A model generated the notes under the pieces. It had not been told where the DNA came from, did not search any database, and saw nothing but the letters and a program-made list of their open reading frames with translations. Of a stretch of DNA of 64,000 nucleotides, positions 1 through 13,000 are shown one piece after another; the stretch's first letter is position 1; each line of letters begins with the position of its first letter. Location of the stretch: assembly GCA_009667805.1 (NCBI GenBank), contig CM019069.1, forward strand, positions 56,796,422 to 56,860,421, given 5' to 3'. The translations under genes and the position numbers were made by a program. The stretch is from Leptobrachium leishanense. Its lineage: Eukaryota; Chordata; Amphibia; Anura; Megophryidae.

Positions 1-951
1 ACTTTTAAAAAGGGTTATACTAAAAGACATGAAGTCTTTCAAATAAAGCATTGTATACTGACATGAATGTCCCATGGAAGAAAGTGCATTACCCTTGCAA
101 AGGATCTATATACATCAAGTCAAACTAAAGCCACAGGACACGCCATTTATTGGCAAGTCAAGAGAGCAGCGTGCGAGTCATGCAGACATTGGCTGTGCCT
201 CGAGAATAAATTTGCATTTCTATTTACCCCTCCGTGAAAGGTTAATAAGCACATATCCACAGGGAATTCAAGTTGGATAAAATGCTCTGTTGGAAGACTG
301 CATGCCCTTTGTTTGGTATTTCCCATTAAGAGCCAAGGAAAGATGCATATAGTGATCTTCACCCCAACACATGCCAAAGGATTGCTTTACTTTAAAAAAA
401 GGGGCATTACTCTGGAATGCCCGTAATTATTGGTTGTGGTTTTTCAAAAATGCATTAATAGATATTCAAGGGTTGTAGTAATGACTAGTATATCCAGTGC
501 TATTTGCTTTTTAATAAAACTATTTAGGCTGGGTGACTCCCTCGATTTTGACTATTAAATGAATAGCTTATGTATGAGCATCACAGCAAAGTAGAGAGTT
601 TAACCAGAGTCTACCAAACTTATTTGGTCTACTCGAGGGGGGGGGGGGAATACACATATAACGCGTGGCAATTTTGAGCAAACGCCTCAGAATACGTAAC
701 TAGTCTAGTAAATGAATATTATGGATATGAAGCAGAGAAGTTAAAAAAATGTGGAATGCAGAGATAGAGTTACAGGTTGCTGAACTGAAAGCCATGATTT
801 CTTTATAATGTCCCTATAATACTTCATCAGACAAAGTTTATGTTTGTTGGCTGCTACGTAGGCGACATGTCTGGTATTCTACTTTTCTGGAAGTCAAATA
901 TATAAAATGTAAAACAATGAGCGATACAAACCGTTCCAGAGAGACACTTAC

Positions 952-1083
952 TTGGTAAAGCGGATTTCCAAGTGCGAGGTCAAATACTCCCTGGGGGTAA
1001 ACGTGTGATCCCATACCACCATATTTGGTGCGTAGTTGATGGAGAAACAGAGCTCTGAAAGTGCAGTGTGCAGTTTATCCAAA
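952..1083 (-). CDS. NCKAP1: NCKAP1 exon, about residues 675-717
   Basis: The 132-nt exon begins after TTTCAG and ends before GTAAGT. It reads [20 protein letters not shown] and then [23 protein letters not shown]. Its first base completes an Asn codon split with the 7131-7270 exon, and its last two bases start a Lys codon finished by an exon beyond the left edge. It is the last NCKAP1 coding exon in the window in transcript order. Confidence 0.95.
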
Positions 1084-4000
1084 CTGAAAGAGAAAAAAAT
1101 ATATATATATACAATCTTAATTAAGATCTAAAGGAGATGTCAAAGGCTTCTTGTTGAGACAAACCAGAAAGCGTTCCATCAAAATAGTAACATAATGTGA
1201 TATGGTAACCGATACAATATATGTGAAAAGAATAAACAGCGCTAGTGGTGTAATCAATCTCAATCTATCAAATTTATATTAAATGCTGCCAAATTGAGAG
1301 ATACAAGAGTAAAACCATTGCATAAAATACACTATAGCATGAAATAAAACCCAAAATAAATCTGTGGTGCAAAGAGCAAAAATAATATTTAGATTTGAGT
1401 GACGTGCACAAAAAGATATGACTGTAATGTGACAAAGAAAAAATACTTTTAGTCAAAAGAGTGTTACAGATCCTGCGGTGCGGTGTAATGATCTGAAGAT
1501 CTCGGGGGGAAAAAAAAATCTGTCCAATGGTAAAGTACCATGTGAACTTTCAATGAAAGAAAGTCAGTTTATATCCATTGTGCTATGCACTCGCATGTTT
1601 TGGAGCACTAAAATCCTGGTTGAATGTGCATCCAGTCAGCTATAGGGTGACAATCCTTTTAAAGAGATATGTTAAAGACAGAAGAAAGAAGACGGCACTC
1701 CCATAACGTAACAGGTTACCACAAAGCGTACAGCTATCAGATAAAGAGGAACACTCTCCTTTAAGTGGGCTCATAGACAACTGCAGTTGATACTTCAACG
1801 AAGGCAAGTATCTGTCCTTACTGGATCCTGTCAGTACAGGAAACTTGCTACTTTAATGTAGCGCTGTCCAAAAATAATATATATAAAATGATGGTTCAAA
1901 CTAGTGCTCGTATGCATATATAGTATATGTATTTTATTGTTGTATTTGATTTAAAAAAAAAAAAAAAAGATAAATCAGATTTGTAAGTCAATAGCAAGGA
2001 CTTCTAAATCAGACAGGTACACAGATGGAGCACCAGGATGCATTTTATATACATTTGTTTGCTCCAATTTAACACAAGGCAAATTATAGAGGGACACCTT
2101 ACCTTACCAATATTAATGAGATAACGCATTACATTTTTCCTTACAAATGTTCCCAATCCGACCATAAGACATCTAGCACAAATACATTTTGTAGGACAAT
2201 GAGTTTCTACTTTTCAAGCTTCACAACAAAGAACTGCACGTTAAAATGATTTTGAGCATCCAGATACGACATAGCGGGTGGAACACGCTGCGGAACGCAA
2301 ACGCTTCCGGGTGAGCCAACGCACGCGAGTACGTCATTTCAAGATGGCGCAGAACTGGAAAGGACATTCGGAGAGCAGTTGAACATAAAAAAACAGCGCA
2401 ATGGAACACACGCCAGTACCCACGTGAATTTTAATGGAGGAACAGACTTCATTTAAGGTGGACCACATTTATAAGCCCCCATGAATGCCGAGTGAAGGCA
2501 ACCTGTGAAACACATCTCAGTGTAAGACTGGGGTCAACAACCTTGGCTCCCTGATGTTTTGGGAACTACATCTCCCCATGATGATCAGTCGCCCATTAGG
2601 CTGACTTAGCCACATGGGAAATTTAGTTCCCAAAACATCAGGGAGCCAAGGTTGCTGACCCCTGGTGTAACAGATCCCCCCTCTATGGGACTTATTTGGA
2701 CTTTTATCCATTGCTTTAATTTTATTGATTTTTTTAAATATTATATTTGACTGTATTTTTTACTTTTGCTTATATTAATGGCTTATTAGTTTTTATTCAA
2801 TAAACCATATGGATTTTAGGGACGCACCGAAACGAAAATGTCCGGCCGATACAAAAATTCGGGATAGTTTTGGCCGAAAACAGATTCCGAAACTCAGACA
2901 TGAGAACCTGGGCCTGGAGGCCAGCTGAGCACTGGCATACCCGCGACCGACACAGCAGGCACTGGATACAGGATTGCCATCACTGGAGGAGCTCAGGGCC
3001 GATGTAGGTGAGTGTGTAGGCAACATCCTCCTACTTCGGCCCTGAGCTCCAGCGGTGACAGTCCTCCGGCTGTCGCAGGCTGCTCGGCTGTCCTCCAGGC
3101 TCAGGCGAGCCCCCGACTGTGGGGGGCTCGTCTGAGCCTGGAGGATGGCCAAACAGCCAGCAACAGCCGGAGGACCGTCACCGCTGGAGCTCAGGGCCGA
3201 AGTAGGAGGATGTTGCCTACACACTCCCCTACATCGGCCCTTAGCTCCTCCAGTGATAGCAATCCTGCATCCAGTGCCTGCTGTGTCGGTCACCGGTATG
3301 ACGTCATGAAAGCCTTTGACCCAGGGTCAAAGGCTTCCGTGACGTCATACCGGCGACCAACGGAGAGAAGACACTGGAAGTAGGACTGCCATCGCTGGAG
3401 GAGCTCCGGGCCGATGTAGGCGAGTATGTGTGCAACCGGTGGAGGACTCGAGGCCGATGTAGGCGAGTATGACACCCCCTCCCCCAACACCCCCCTGCTT
3501 GTTCGGCCAGCATCCAGGCTCAGGCGAGCCCCCGGCTTGGGCCTAGAGGCCCAGCCGAGCCGGGGACTCGCCTGAGCATGGAGGACGGCAGGCAACTCGG
3601 CCGGCCTCCAAGCTCAGGCGAGCCCCAGGCTCGGCCTCTAAGTCCAGGCCAAGCCGGGGGGCTCGTCTGAGCTTGGAAGATGGCTGAGCAGGCAGCTCGG
3701 CTGACCTCCATGCTCCGGTGAGCCCCCCGGCTCGGCCGGGAAATGGAAATTTTTGGCTGTTTTTTTTCAGCTGAATTTCCATTTCAGCCGAAACTGAAAA
3801 CACCGTTTTCGGCTGATAATTTGTAGTGGCCGAAATTTCGGTGCATCACTAATTTTATTTTTTGCCTTGTTGCTTATACCTAACCCATATTCAACATCAA
3901 CTTATATAAGCACCAGTTTAGCCAATCATTATATATACTGTTTTGAACCAAGCTACATTAAAGTAGCAAGTTACCTGTACTGACAGGATCCAGTAAGGAT

Positions 4001-7000
4001 TACCTAATCCTTACTGGATCCTGTCAGTACAGGTAACTTGCTACTTTAATGTAGCTTGGTTCAAAACAGTATATATAATGATTGGCTAAACTGGTGCTTG
4101 TATAAGTTGATGTTGAATATAGCTGACCCTATAGCTGACCAGATGCGCATACAACCAGAGACAGGATTGTAGGGCTCCAAATACATAGCACAATGGATAT
4201 AAACTGAATGTCATTGACAATTCAGACGATATTTTTCGTATATGTTTTACATAGTGTGATTTACCCTATTCCGCTGCTCCACTCAAACTGTTGCATTATT
4301 TGCAAATATTAAGCCGAATAAAAAAAGTTGAGTCTCTTGCGTTTGTTGCACGAGCACCAGATATCAGGAATTCAAGAATAGGAAAGAGGCTATATTAACA
4401 AACCGACAGCAATTAAGCTAAACAAGTAGGAGACAAATATGAACTTCCAAGTATTTTATTATGCTAAAAACATATGTAGATTCGGTCTAAAAAATTATTA
4501 CATGAAAAAAAAATATAAAATTCATTGGCGTCTAAAAGGCAGCCTAAGTATTACTCTCGATATTTATGGGAAAACAGAACAACCAATTAAAGATATTTTT
4601 AACCATTTATTCAAGTGTTAAAAGATAAATAAGGAACTACAATGGTAATGGCTAGATTCCCGTCAAGAGTATTTCATTTCTCCAATGTGCATTTTTGTAT
4701 AACTCTCCTATATGGGACAAACCGCAAGTTTTTATATCATCAGCTCTCTTCAAAACCTCACAAAGGAATGTAACCTATTGCCATTATTAACTGCCATCAT
4801 AAAAATTGCTGTCTATGATGGATCATGAAATATGAGCCTTTAAAACCTGCCATTAAAATATGTTGCACCCTGGTGCATTCAGGAGGTTAACCAAAAAGGT
4901 TTAGCAGAAATATGTAAAATGAGAAATTCCAAAGGAAGATTATACAAAAAACACTTTTACAGATCCAAAACTGGAGACAGAAAGTTACAAAGTTAAAGCA
5001 ATATTATAGTGGAAAATTACACGCCTTATGTGAAAAGAGCCTTTTAATTTAGCATAAAGTGTTTAATTAGGCATGTGTTTTTTTTTTTTTTTTTTTTTTT
5101 TTAAGTGTTAAAAATACACTAAAGCATACAGTAAATCCGAGTTCAAGACACTCAAGAATAATATGGAAATCTTGCACCCTAATTGGCAGGGTTGTTAGTG
5201 TTGCAATGGACACACTAGCCATGAAGACCACATAAACATAACTGGTTTAACCCCTCCCCAGCAGCGTCTAGAGCAGTGTTTCCTAAACCGGTCCTCAGGA
5301 CCCTCCGCCTCGCCAGGTTTGACAGATATCTGAAGCTCAGCACAGGTGATATGATTTGCTGATGCGATTGCAGGATTCAGTCTTCTTTTCCCCCCAAGGC
5401 GATCTGCAAAATCTGGCCTGATTGAGGGTCCCGAGGAGAGGTTTGGGAAACACTGGTATAGAGGTTGTGACAGCCTTCCAAAACCTGCTCATTCTGGTCG
5501 CCTGTGCAAATGGTTTAGCAGATCTGATCAGCAAATGCATCACATAATCAGTGAAGCTTGAAAAGGTCAGTCTGAGATTTTACTGGTCCAACTCTTAAAA
5601 CCATTCCAAAAACAAAAATGACTAAACATATCAAACCCTAGAAATTTCTGGAAAATCGTAAGTAACATACAATCACCACCCCGTCCACTGCCAAACGGCT
5701 GCTGTAAAAGTGAACAACCAAATAGGTGTCCATTTCTGACAGAGCTTCCCTCCACCTCCCAGTCACGTGCGGTGTACCACAAGGCTCGATATTCTGCCCC
5801 TGCTATTCACAATATTCATAAATGATCTGCCCAATGTCTGCAAAGCCTCAACTGTACACATGTACGCAGACACCGTTATCTAAACCAGCAAACCAAATCT
5901 CCCGCAGCTGGAGGCCGTGCTGCAAGAACAATTTACAGAGGTAGAAAAGTGGATCAGAGATAAACTTTTTCTAAATACTGACAAAACTGTAACGATGCTC
6001 TTTGGAACAGCACCTAAACTACATAAATTGCAAACACCCCATCTATGTGTCAGGACAAGATCAAATGGCACGCTGACCACAGTCACTTCTCTCAAATATC
6101 TAGGTATGTGGTTAGACCCAAATCTATCCTTTGGCTCCACATCGAAAAACTCACCTAAACTTTACCCCAAACTAGGTGCCCTGTACAGAAACAAATCCTG
6201 CCTGAGCCCCGCGGTAAGAAAGCAGATTGTACAACAAATTCTTATGCCAACTATTGAATAAGGAGATGTAGTGTATGCAGCTGCCCCGCAAACACACCTC
6301 CAGAAACTTACATTGTATAACTCATGCTGCCGCTTTGTGCTACAATGTAACTACATGACCCACCATTGTGACATGTTAAAAGAGCTAAACTGGCCATCTC
6401 TGGAACCTAGACGCACCCTTCACCTTCCAACCTGGTGTTTAAGAGCTTTTCTGGGAAGCTACCACCCTACCTGAATAGGCTGCTTCCCCCAGCAGCTCAC
6501 TCATCCTATAATCTCCGATCCAGCACCTTACTTGCAATACCACGGTACAAAACGACAGTGGCTCAATCATAATTTTCCTACACAGAGCACCGCAATGATG
6601 GAATAACCTCCCAGACGCCATCAAATCTTCCCCCAGTCTAAAGTCACTTAAAAGAGCTCTATTAACATACTTCGATACAGAATGCACCTGTAAACATGTA
6701 ACAGTTAATAGATTTCCTACTTTATTTTCTGGGCGTAATCTGTATATGTGTTTTTTTAATATCTTGCATTACTTTGCATTTCTGTACCTACTGTAACAAG
6801 TCAATGTTCTTGAACCCAGGACATGCTTAAAAACGAGAAATCTCAATGTATCCTCCCTGGTAAAATACTTTATAAATTCTAAAGAGGTTGCCACCTACAT
6901 GAGGGGCTCTGTTCGGCAGAATTGACAGCTAGGAGTGATTTTACTTGTATACTGGCATTTGCTTACGGTAGCAGATGCAGTTCCAGGACGAATAGAATGC

Positions 7001-10000
7001 TGTCATTTCTGAGTGGAAGGTCCATTGAATCAAAGTCCAAACATGTTGATTCGTGTGAAATGTGTACGTACACCGAGCACACCAAATTAACCCCAGTTAC
7101 GTTTCAATAATTTGCAAAATTAAACCTTACTTTGTTACCACAAGCCGATTCTTCCTCATACTCTCAACTCCAGGCTTTTCCCTCTCCGGTTCTCCCTTCT
7201 TTCCAGTCTGCTTCTTTGACTTTTTGTTCACTGCTTGACTGATAGTTTTGGCACAGTGCTTTGGCAACAACTGTAAGCAAAAAAAATAAAAAATTGTAAC
7301 CCTCAAGCCCTACCATCTCATAACAAGGTTATGGCTCAGGTGAGCGTTTGACGTGCCATATGTAAATCACATGTAAAAAAAAATATTTAGGTTTCAAATA
7401 TCTTTAAGTTAGGGATACGTTTTTTGCAGCAATTTCAATAATCAAGCAGGAACACAACTACATTTTGTTACTGTAATGCGGATAATCCTGATCATTATTG
7501 CAGGTCACAGCCATTATTTCCTCTACTTTTAGTAGTGTGCATTTTTTCCTCCCGTCACAAAAGTCTGTGCACTGAACGTGTGTGCAAATGAAAACCTGAA
7601 ATTGTTAAAAAATTTTCATGGCTTCATGCTCATGGCTTAAAAAAACCTATAATGCCATGTTTTAACATGCCCACATTTATTTCAGTTAGCCTCCCTTCTA
7701 TCATGCTCACATCAGATGATGCTCCTGTGACATAATCTTGCTGATGCAATGTCAGAAGCAGACTGTGATACATATGTGATACTCTGCATCAGCGTGAAGT
7801 GATACGAAGGTCTCAGATCTTGTGGGAGAGCAGCGAAACCCTCAGCCTGTTGGCGCACTCCAAGCAAAATAGGTGTGCGCGCACATTCACAACTTAGAGT
7901 AGGGATATCAAACTCCGCCCCAGATGTTTATTGACTACAATTGCCAGAATTCTTTACAATGCAACAAATGGCCAGAGAATCGTGGGAGGTGTAGTTCTGA
8001 AACATCTGTGGGGCTAGAGTTTGAGATCCCTGCCTTAGAGGGAACAGTAGCAACAGAACAATCACAGCATGATATGGGGGGAGGGGGGGGGGTTATCCAC
8101 TAAGCATCGACGTTTCCTGGCATTGCAAACTTAAACTAAACAGCAAAAGGAGAAGCTTTACAGTAAAAGCTTCTTTTATGGTTTGAATTTTAGTTTTGAG
8201 AAGCACTGGCATTTCTCAGCACTGCAATTTTAATTCATCTGTTTCTGCAACGCCGATGCTTAGTAGATAAGCCCTATAGCCATTGTAACATGACCTTAAA
8301 GGTTTTTTGCATGTAATTTGCCATTTTTATATTTCCACATCCTGTGGTATTAATTTTTTGCATTAGCACATTATTATTTTCATCAGATATTGCAGCCACC
8401 TTCACTTTCCCAAGCCGGATGGAGTTCTCTAGTGATGATCATGAAACCCATTTGTTGGATAGAGTTTTCCCTTCAATATTAGCTAAAAACAAATTACCTG
8501 GTCACTAAGTGTACACTGCTCTGTGCAGATATCCGTGATAAGATTCCGAGCCTGCTTCGCCATTTCGTCCAAGAACATGTTACACAATGAGAGACTTCGA
8601 TCGCCGATGTGATGTCGCTGCAAAAGAGAAACCATACCCAATCAACTCTCTCCGCATAAATCTTATTTGTTGAACAGTTGCTTTTCTAACCGATTGAATG
8701 GCATCACACATTCTGTGTGAAACTGTTAAAAAGGCAACTATATAGATTTATAAAGGCAAAATACAGACTAAAAAATCTCAGCTGTGATTATGTAGGTTAA
8801 ATGATGTAGGGGTCAGGATCCAGAGCCTCATTTTCTGAAGATCTTTGAATTTGAGGCACCATCGTTGGAGCTTTGGGATTTTGTTATATTACAGAACAAG
8901 GAAACGTCAGGCATGCTGTAGTGCAGGGGTGCAAAACTTCGGCCCTCCAGATGTTTTGGAGCTACATCTCCCACGATACTCATTAGGTTGACAGGGTCTT
9001 GTGGGAGATTTAGTTCCAAAACACCTGAAGGGCTGAGGTTGGGCACCTCTGCTGTAGTGCAATCCCTCTAGCTTTCTATACAAGTTATACCAGGGTACCT
9101 TTCTGCTTTGCTGCAAGGGAAGCTCAAACATGGGGGAGGGGGGGGGGGAAGTAGCCCCCAGTAATTCTTTCACAGTCATAGAAGAAAACACAGATCAAAT
9201 CGACAGTTGTGAAATTCTGTTTCCATGTTGCAACTTAAAACTTCAGTCATCTCAGATTGTGTGAAAAGAAAGAAATATATTGTCCGTGGCGCACCCAACT
9301 GTGAATTCGCCAACGACCCAATTAGGTGCCGCTCAACACCTTAGAGAGAAAAGATATATATAGCAACACAGAATGAGGACAGCGCTTCTACACATCTCCG
9401 ATAGTGTGGTTTTAACTTTTGTATATGGTATTGTCTGATATGTGGGCGAGTTGGTGAAAAGTATTTCACAAGGTCATACCTCTTCAGGACACAGCTCGTG
9501 GGTGCAGCTCATAAAATGAGTACATATGAGTGGAAAGGAGATTGAGTATCTTGATTGAGACGGCAGCTCCAAACATTGCTGGAACATCTTCTCAAATGCT
9601 CGACTGTAAAAGCTATGAAGATAAAGAACGGCTTAATGTGACATGATTTACGTGTACATAAAGGTGTGCGGAAATTTAATAAAAAACTCACCAAAAAATT
9701 GAGAGGTCTGAGGTTTCCACCAACATTTCTACTAAGGAGTCCACCATTTTTGTGTGGAAAATAATAGTGTTCATCATTTTCCCAAGTTCTCTGTGGTCCG
9801 CAAGACTCAATGAAGCTTTGGAAACACTGGTATAAGCCTACAGAATGGACAGTAAAAAGGAACAAAATTAACCAATAGGAAGGACATTCAAGCAAAATAT
9901 TCTAGAATCATGAACATACGTTTTTTGTTGTTGGGGGGGGGGGTGTCATTTCTAAATACAATTCCCAGGTGTAGCGCTACTCTCTGGAGTTCCTCTAATG

Positions 10001-13000
10001 TTCTGTCTTTCTGGTGAATTTCAAAAAGCTAGAAGAAAAAATACTCATGACATAGTGTCTCCACTGGTATGTAGCAGGAAAAAGTAAAAGGCAAGGCCCA
10101 AATGCAAACTCACGCTTTACTGAGCCCACTCTAGGCTCACAGTTCACGGCATAGGAGTTTATAAAAGGCACACCCATCAGCCGCCTTCCGTTAGGACAGC
10201 ATACCGTTATTCCACGAGTCCCAGGGTCCAGTATAATATTCAAGAAATATGCATATCAAACTGGACCCTGGGACTCATGGAGAAACTGTATCCTGTACTG
10301 AAGGAGGCTGATGGGTGTGCCTTTATGAACCCAAATGCCCAGAACTGTAAACTGTAAAGCGTGAGTTTGCATTTGGGCTTTCCCTTTATTTTTTCTTGCT
10401 GCAAACCAGTGGATACACTAGGTAGATTGATTTTTTTTATATAGATTTTCTCTTTTAATTCAGAGACAGATCATTGGAAGAACTTCGGAGAGTAGTGCTA
10501 CACCTGGGAATTGTATTATATAGACATTTGTCCTTTTATGTATCTTGGATAGAGGATACAGGTTTGTTGGGTGTTGAGCGATACTGCGGTTAAACCTCCT
10601 GTGTCGTAGTATTGTTCCCTACGCTTGTACTATGTTACAATTTGTATTTATAAATAAATATAACGGATAGGTTAATGGAATACAGTAAAATCCAAAGCAG
10701 GAATTGAAAATCTCGTCAACTCCCTATGAGTTCTAGAACATTGAAAGTAATCTTAAATTGTGACATGATTGAATAAACAAGAGTGAAGGATACCAATGCT
10801 AGCATTAAATATAAAACACATGTTGTGTATCACTAAATTATATGTGTGGGGGGGGTGGGGGGGACAGCTTTATTATAATTCTCCACAATAATTTGAAGAC
10901 AAAGGCATAGTTCATTGTAAACATTTACAACTGGGCTAGTCAAAAACCTGCTTTTCCCATAAAGTTTTATGATCTGCACTTCAACCAGGTGTAGCAAAGA
11001 ATTATGGGCAAGACATGCAAATGAGATTCCCTGGAAAAGCAGATGTTAAGTAAGGCTGGCGTCAGATGAGCGAGCTATGTGCACCCATACTGATGTGACG
11101 CACGAAATCCAAGCCTTTCCAGCAAAGCACTAGGACACGTGTTGACGGAGCTGCAACTGCGATTCTCCACAAGAGGATCGCGCTTTGCAGCGAGGTGGCC
11201 AGACGGGCGTCGAGTGGAAGGAACGTTCCCTCAGCTCTCCAAAGACGCTCGTCTGACACTAGGCTAATTTGTGTTTGAGGAAAACAAATGAAAAGCCCTT
11301 GTTCAACCTGAAACATTACTGTAACAGTTCGCCGTGTGTAAATCTTTTATATATGTAATGTATATTTTTTTAAAGAAAGACTATAGGTTACATCAAGTCT
11401 GATTGTGTACACACACTTTCCGGAGATGGTGGCCATAATCGGGGCTTTCTTTATTGTAAGAAGTCAACTTATCAGTTGAGGATAACTTTCATCAAGACAT
11501 GAAGACAAAGTTACTAAGATGCCCAAGAGCTGATATGGAGTGTATGTAATTTCCAGCAACCAGTCACGGCCTATCTCCTGCTGATGAGGGCATAATAAGC
11601 CCAAAACAGCTATCCAGGAGTGACTGTGACCCATTGCATAACCTGACTTTTCTAAAAAGCAGTCTAGTATGGCATTGCACTGGCAAGGAGGGTTCTGTGT
11701 TGAAACAGACCCTAGATGCAAAAAAGTGGGAAATTTGAGACTTCATTTGCATGTCCTACCCAGAGTTCCTTGCTGCATATGTGGAATGTAGCACGAGCTC
11801 TGTAAGCAGTTCTGAATTGGGATGTGCACATGTCTTCTACAATTATAAACTTTATATATACACGAACACACATTAGATATGGATATATACGCTTACATAT
11901 ATACTGTATCTGACGGACATGAGAGCGGCAGAAGAAATATAGATGGCCTCTCTGTTCGAATTTTTGCGCACCCATTTATCATCCAATGTATGTGTGGGTT
12001 GTCAAACTGGATCATTTTTCAGACTTCTAAAAACCAACTGAGCTGCCTTGATACTTGAATCACGTAGGAGTAAAGTACTATTGTTCCAAGCATAAAGTAA
12101 GAGTCTGAAGAGAAGGGGCTATAACCCCCCCCCCCCATTAAAGAGAGACTTTTGGCAGAAACTTCAGATGAAAATTCCAAAACTGCAGTATTTCATGTTG
12201 AGCAGCTAGGAATCTGTTTAAGTACTCTGTCCAGATTTCCATGACTCTCGGGATGTTAAGACTTTGGTCAGCACATCTTTTGAAGCATGGTTTTACAATT
12301 ATCTCAAAACAAAGACAAAATGCACAGATATCTTGACTTTAAAGTGGATTATATCTCTTTTTTTTGCCATTAATGAAAGACGACTGAAAAAAAGGCAGCT
12401 TGTGTTTTTTTCCCTCCTGAAACTATAATGTGTTTTGTTGAGAAGCCCGCTCGTTTTGGAGCCAAAAATAACACAAGCGGAAGCCAATCTGAACTCAAAG
12501 CATTCTCAGGTCAGAGCAGACAAAGTGCTATTCAGCTACTGTTTTACAGATGTTAGTGCAATTCTTACGTTCAGATTTCAGCCAACGTCTCTTATTCCAC
12601 TATCTGTCTGGCTATTTAATGTCTTGCTTGTAAAACAATGTGCTACATAGAAAAGAATAGTTTTCCACTCTTATCTCTGCATAGCACAAAGTCATATCTT
12701 TGGCTTTAGTTACAAGATAAATAAATTGGAAAAATAGCCAAGTGTGAGAACAAGCATACGGAAAGACTAGTTTCCAAAAAACACAAAATAAAGCTCTGCT
12801 GGATAACGGATTTAATACAATCACTGTCATAACTGCATAGCACATACAAATGTGGTGCTCATGTGTTTGAACAAGTGTATTGGTTTGTAATCAACTTTTA
12901 TTCGTGAAGCATAAGGTCATATATTCATGGAATTTAATTTTAACAAATTACACTAATATTCAAAATTTCATGAGTCTCCATATTTTCCGTAAGATTATTT

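Noticed and set aside
2793..3803. Several GC-rich open frames on both strands
   Set aside because: They are translations of inverted blocks of a hAT-like element; no transposase motif.
9509..9895. 128-codon minus-strand frame spanning two NCKAP1 exons
   Set aside because: Shadow frame; the conserved NCKAP1 protein is in the other frames and is bounded by consensus splice sites.
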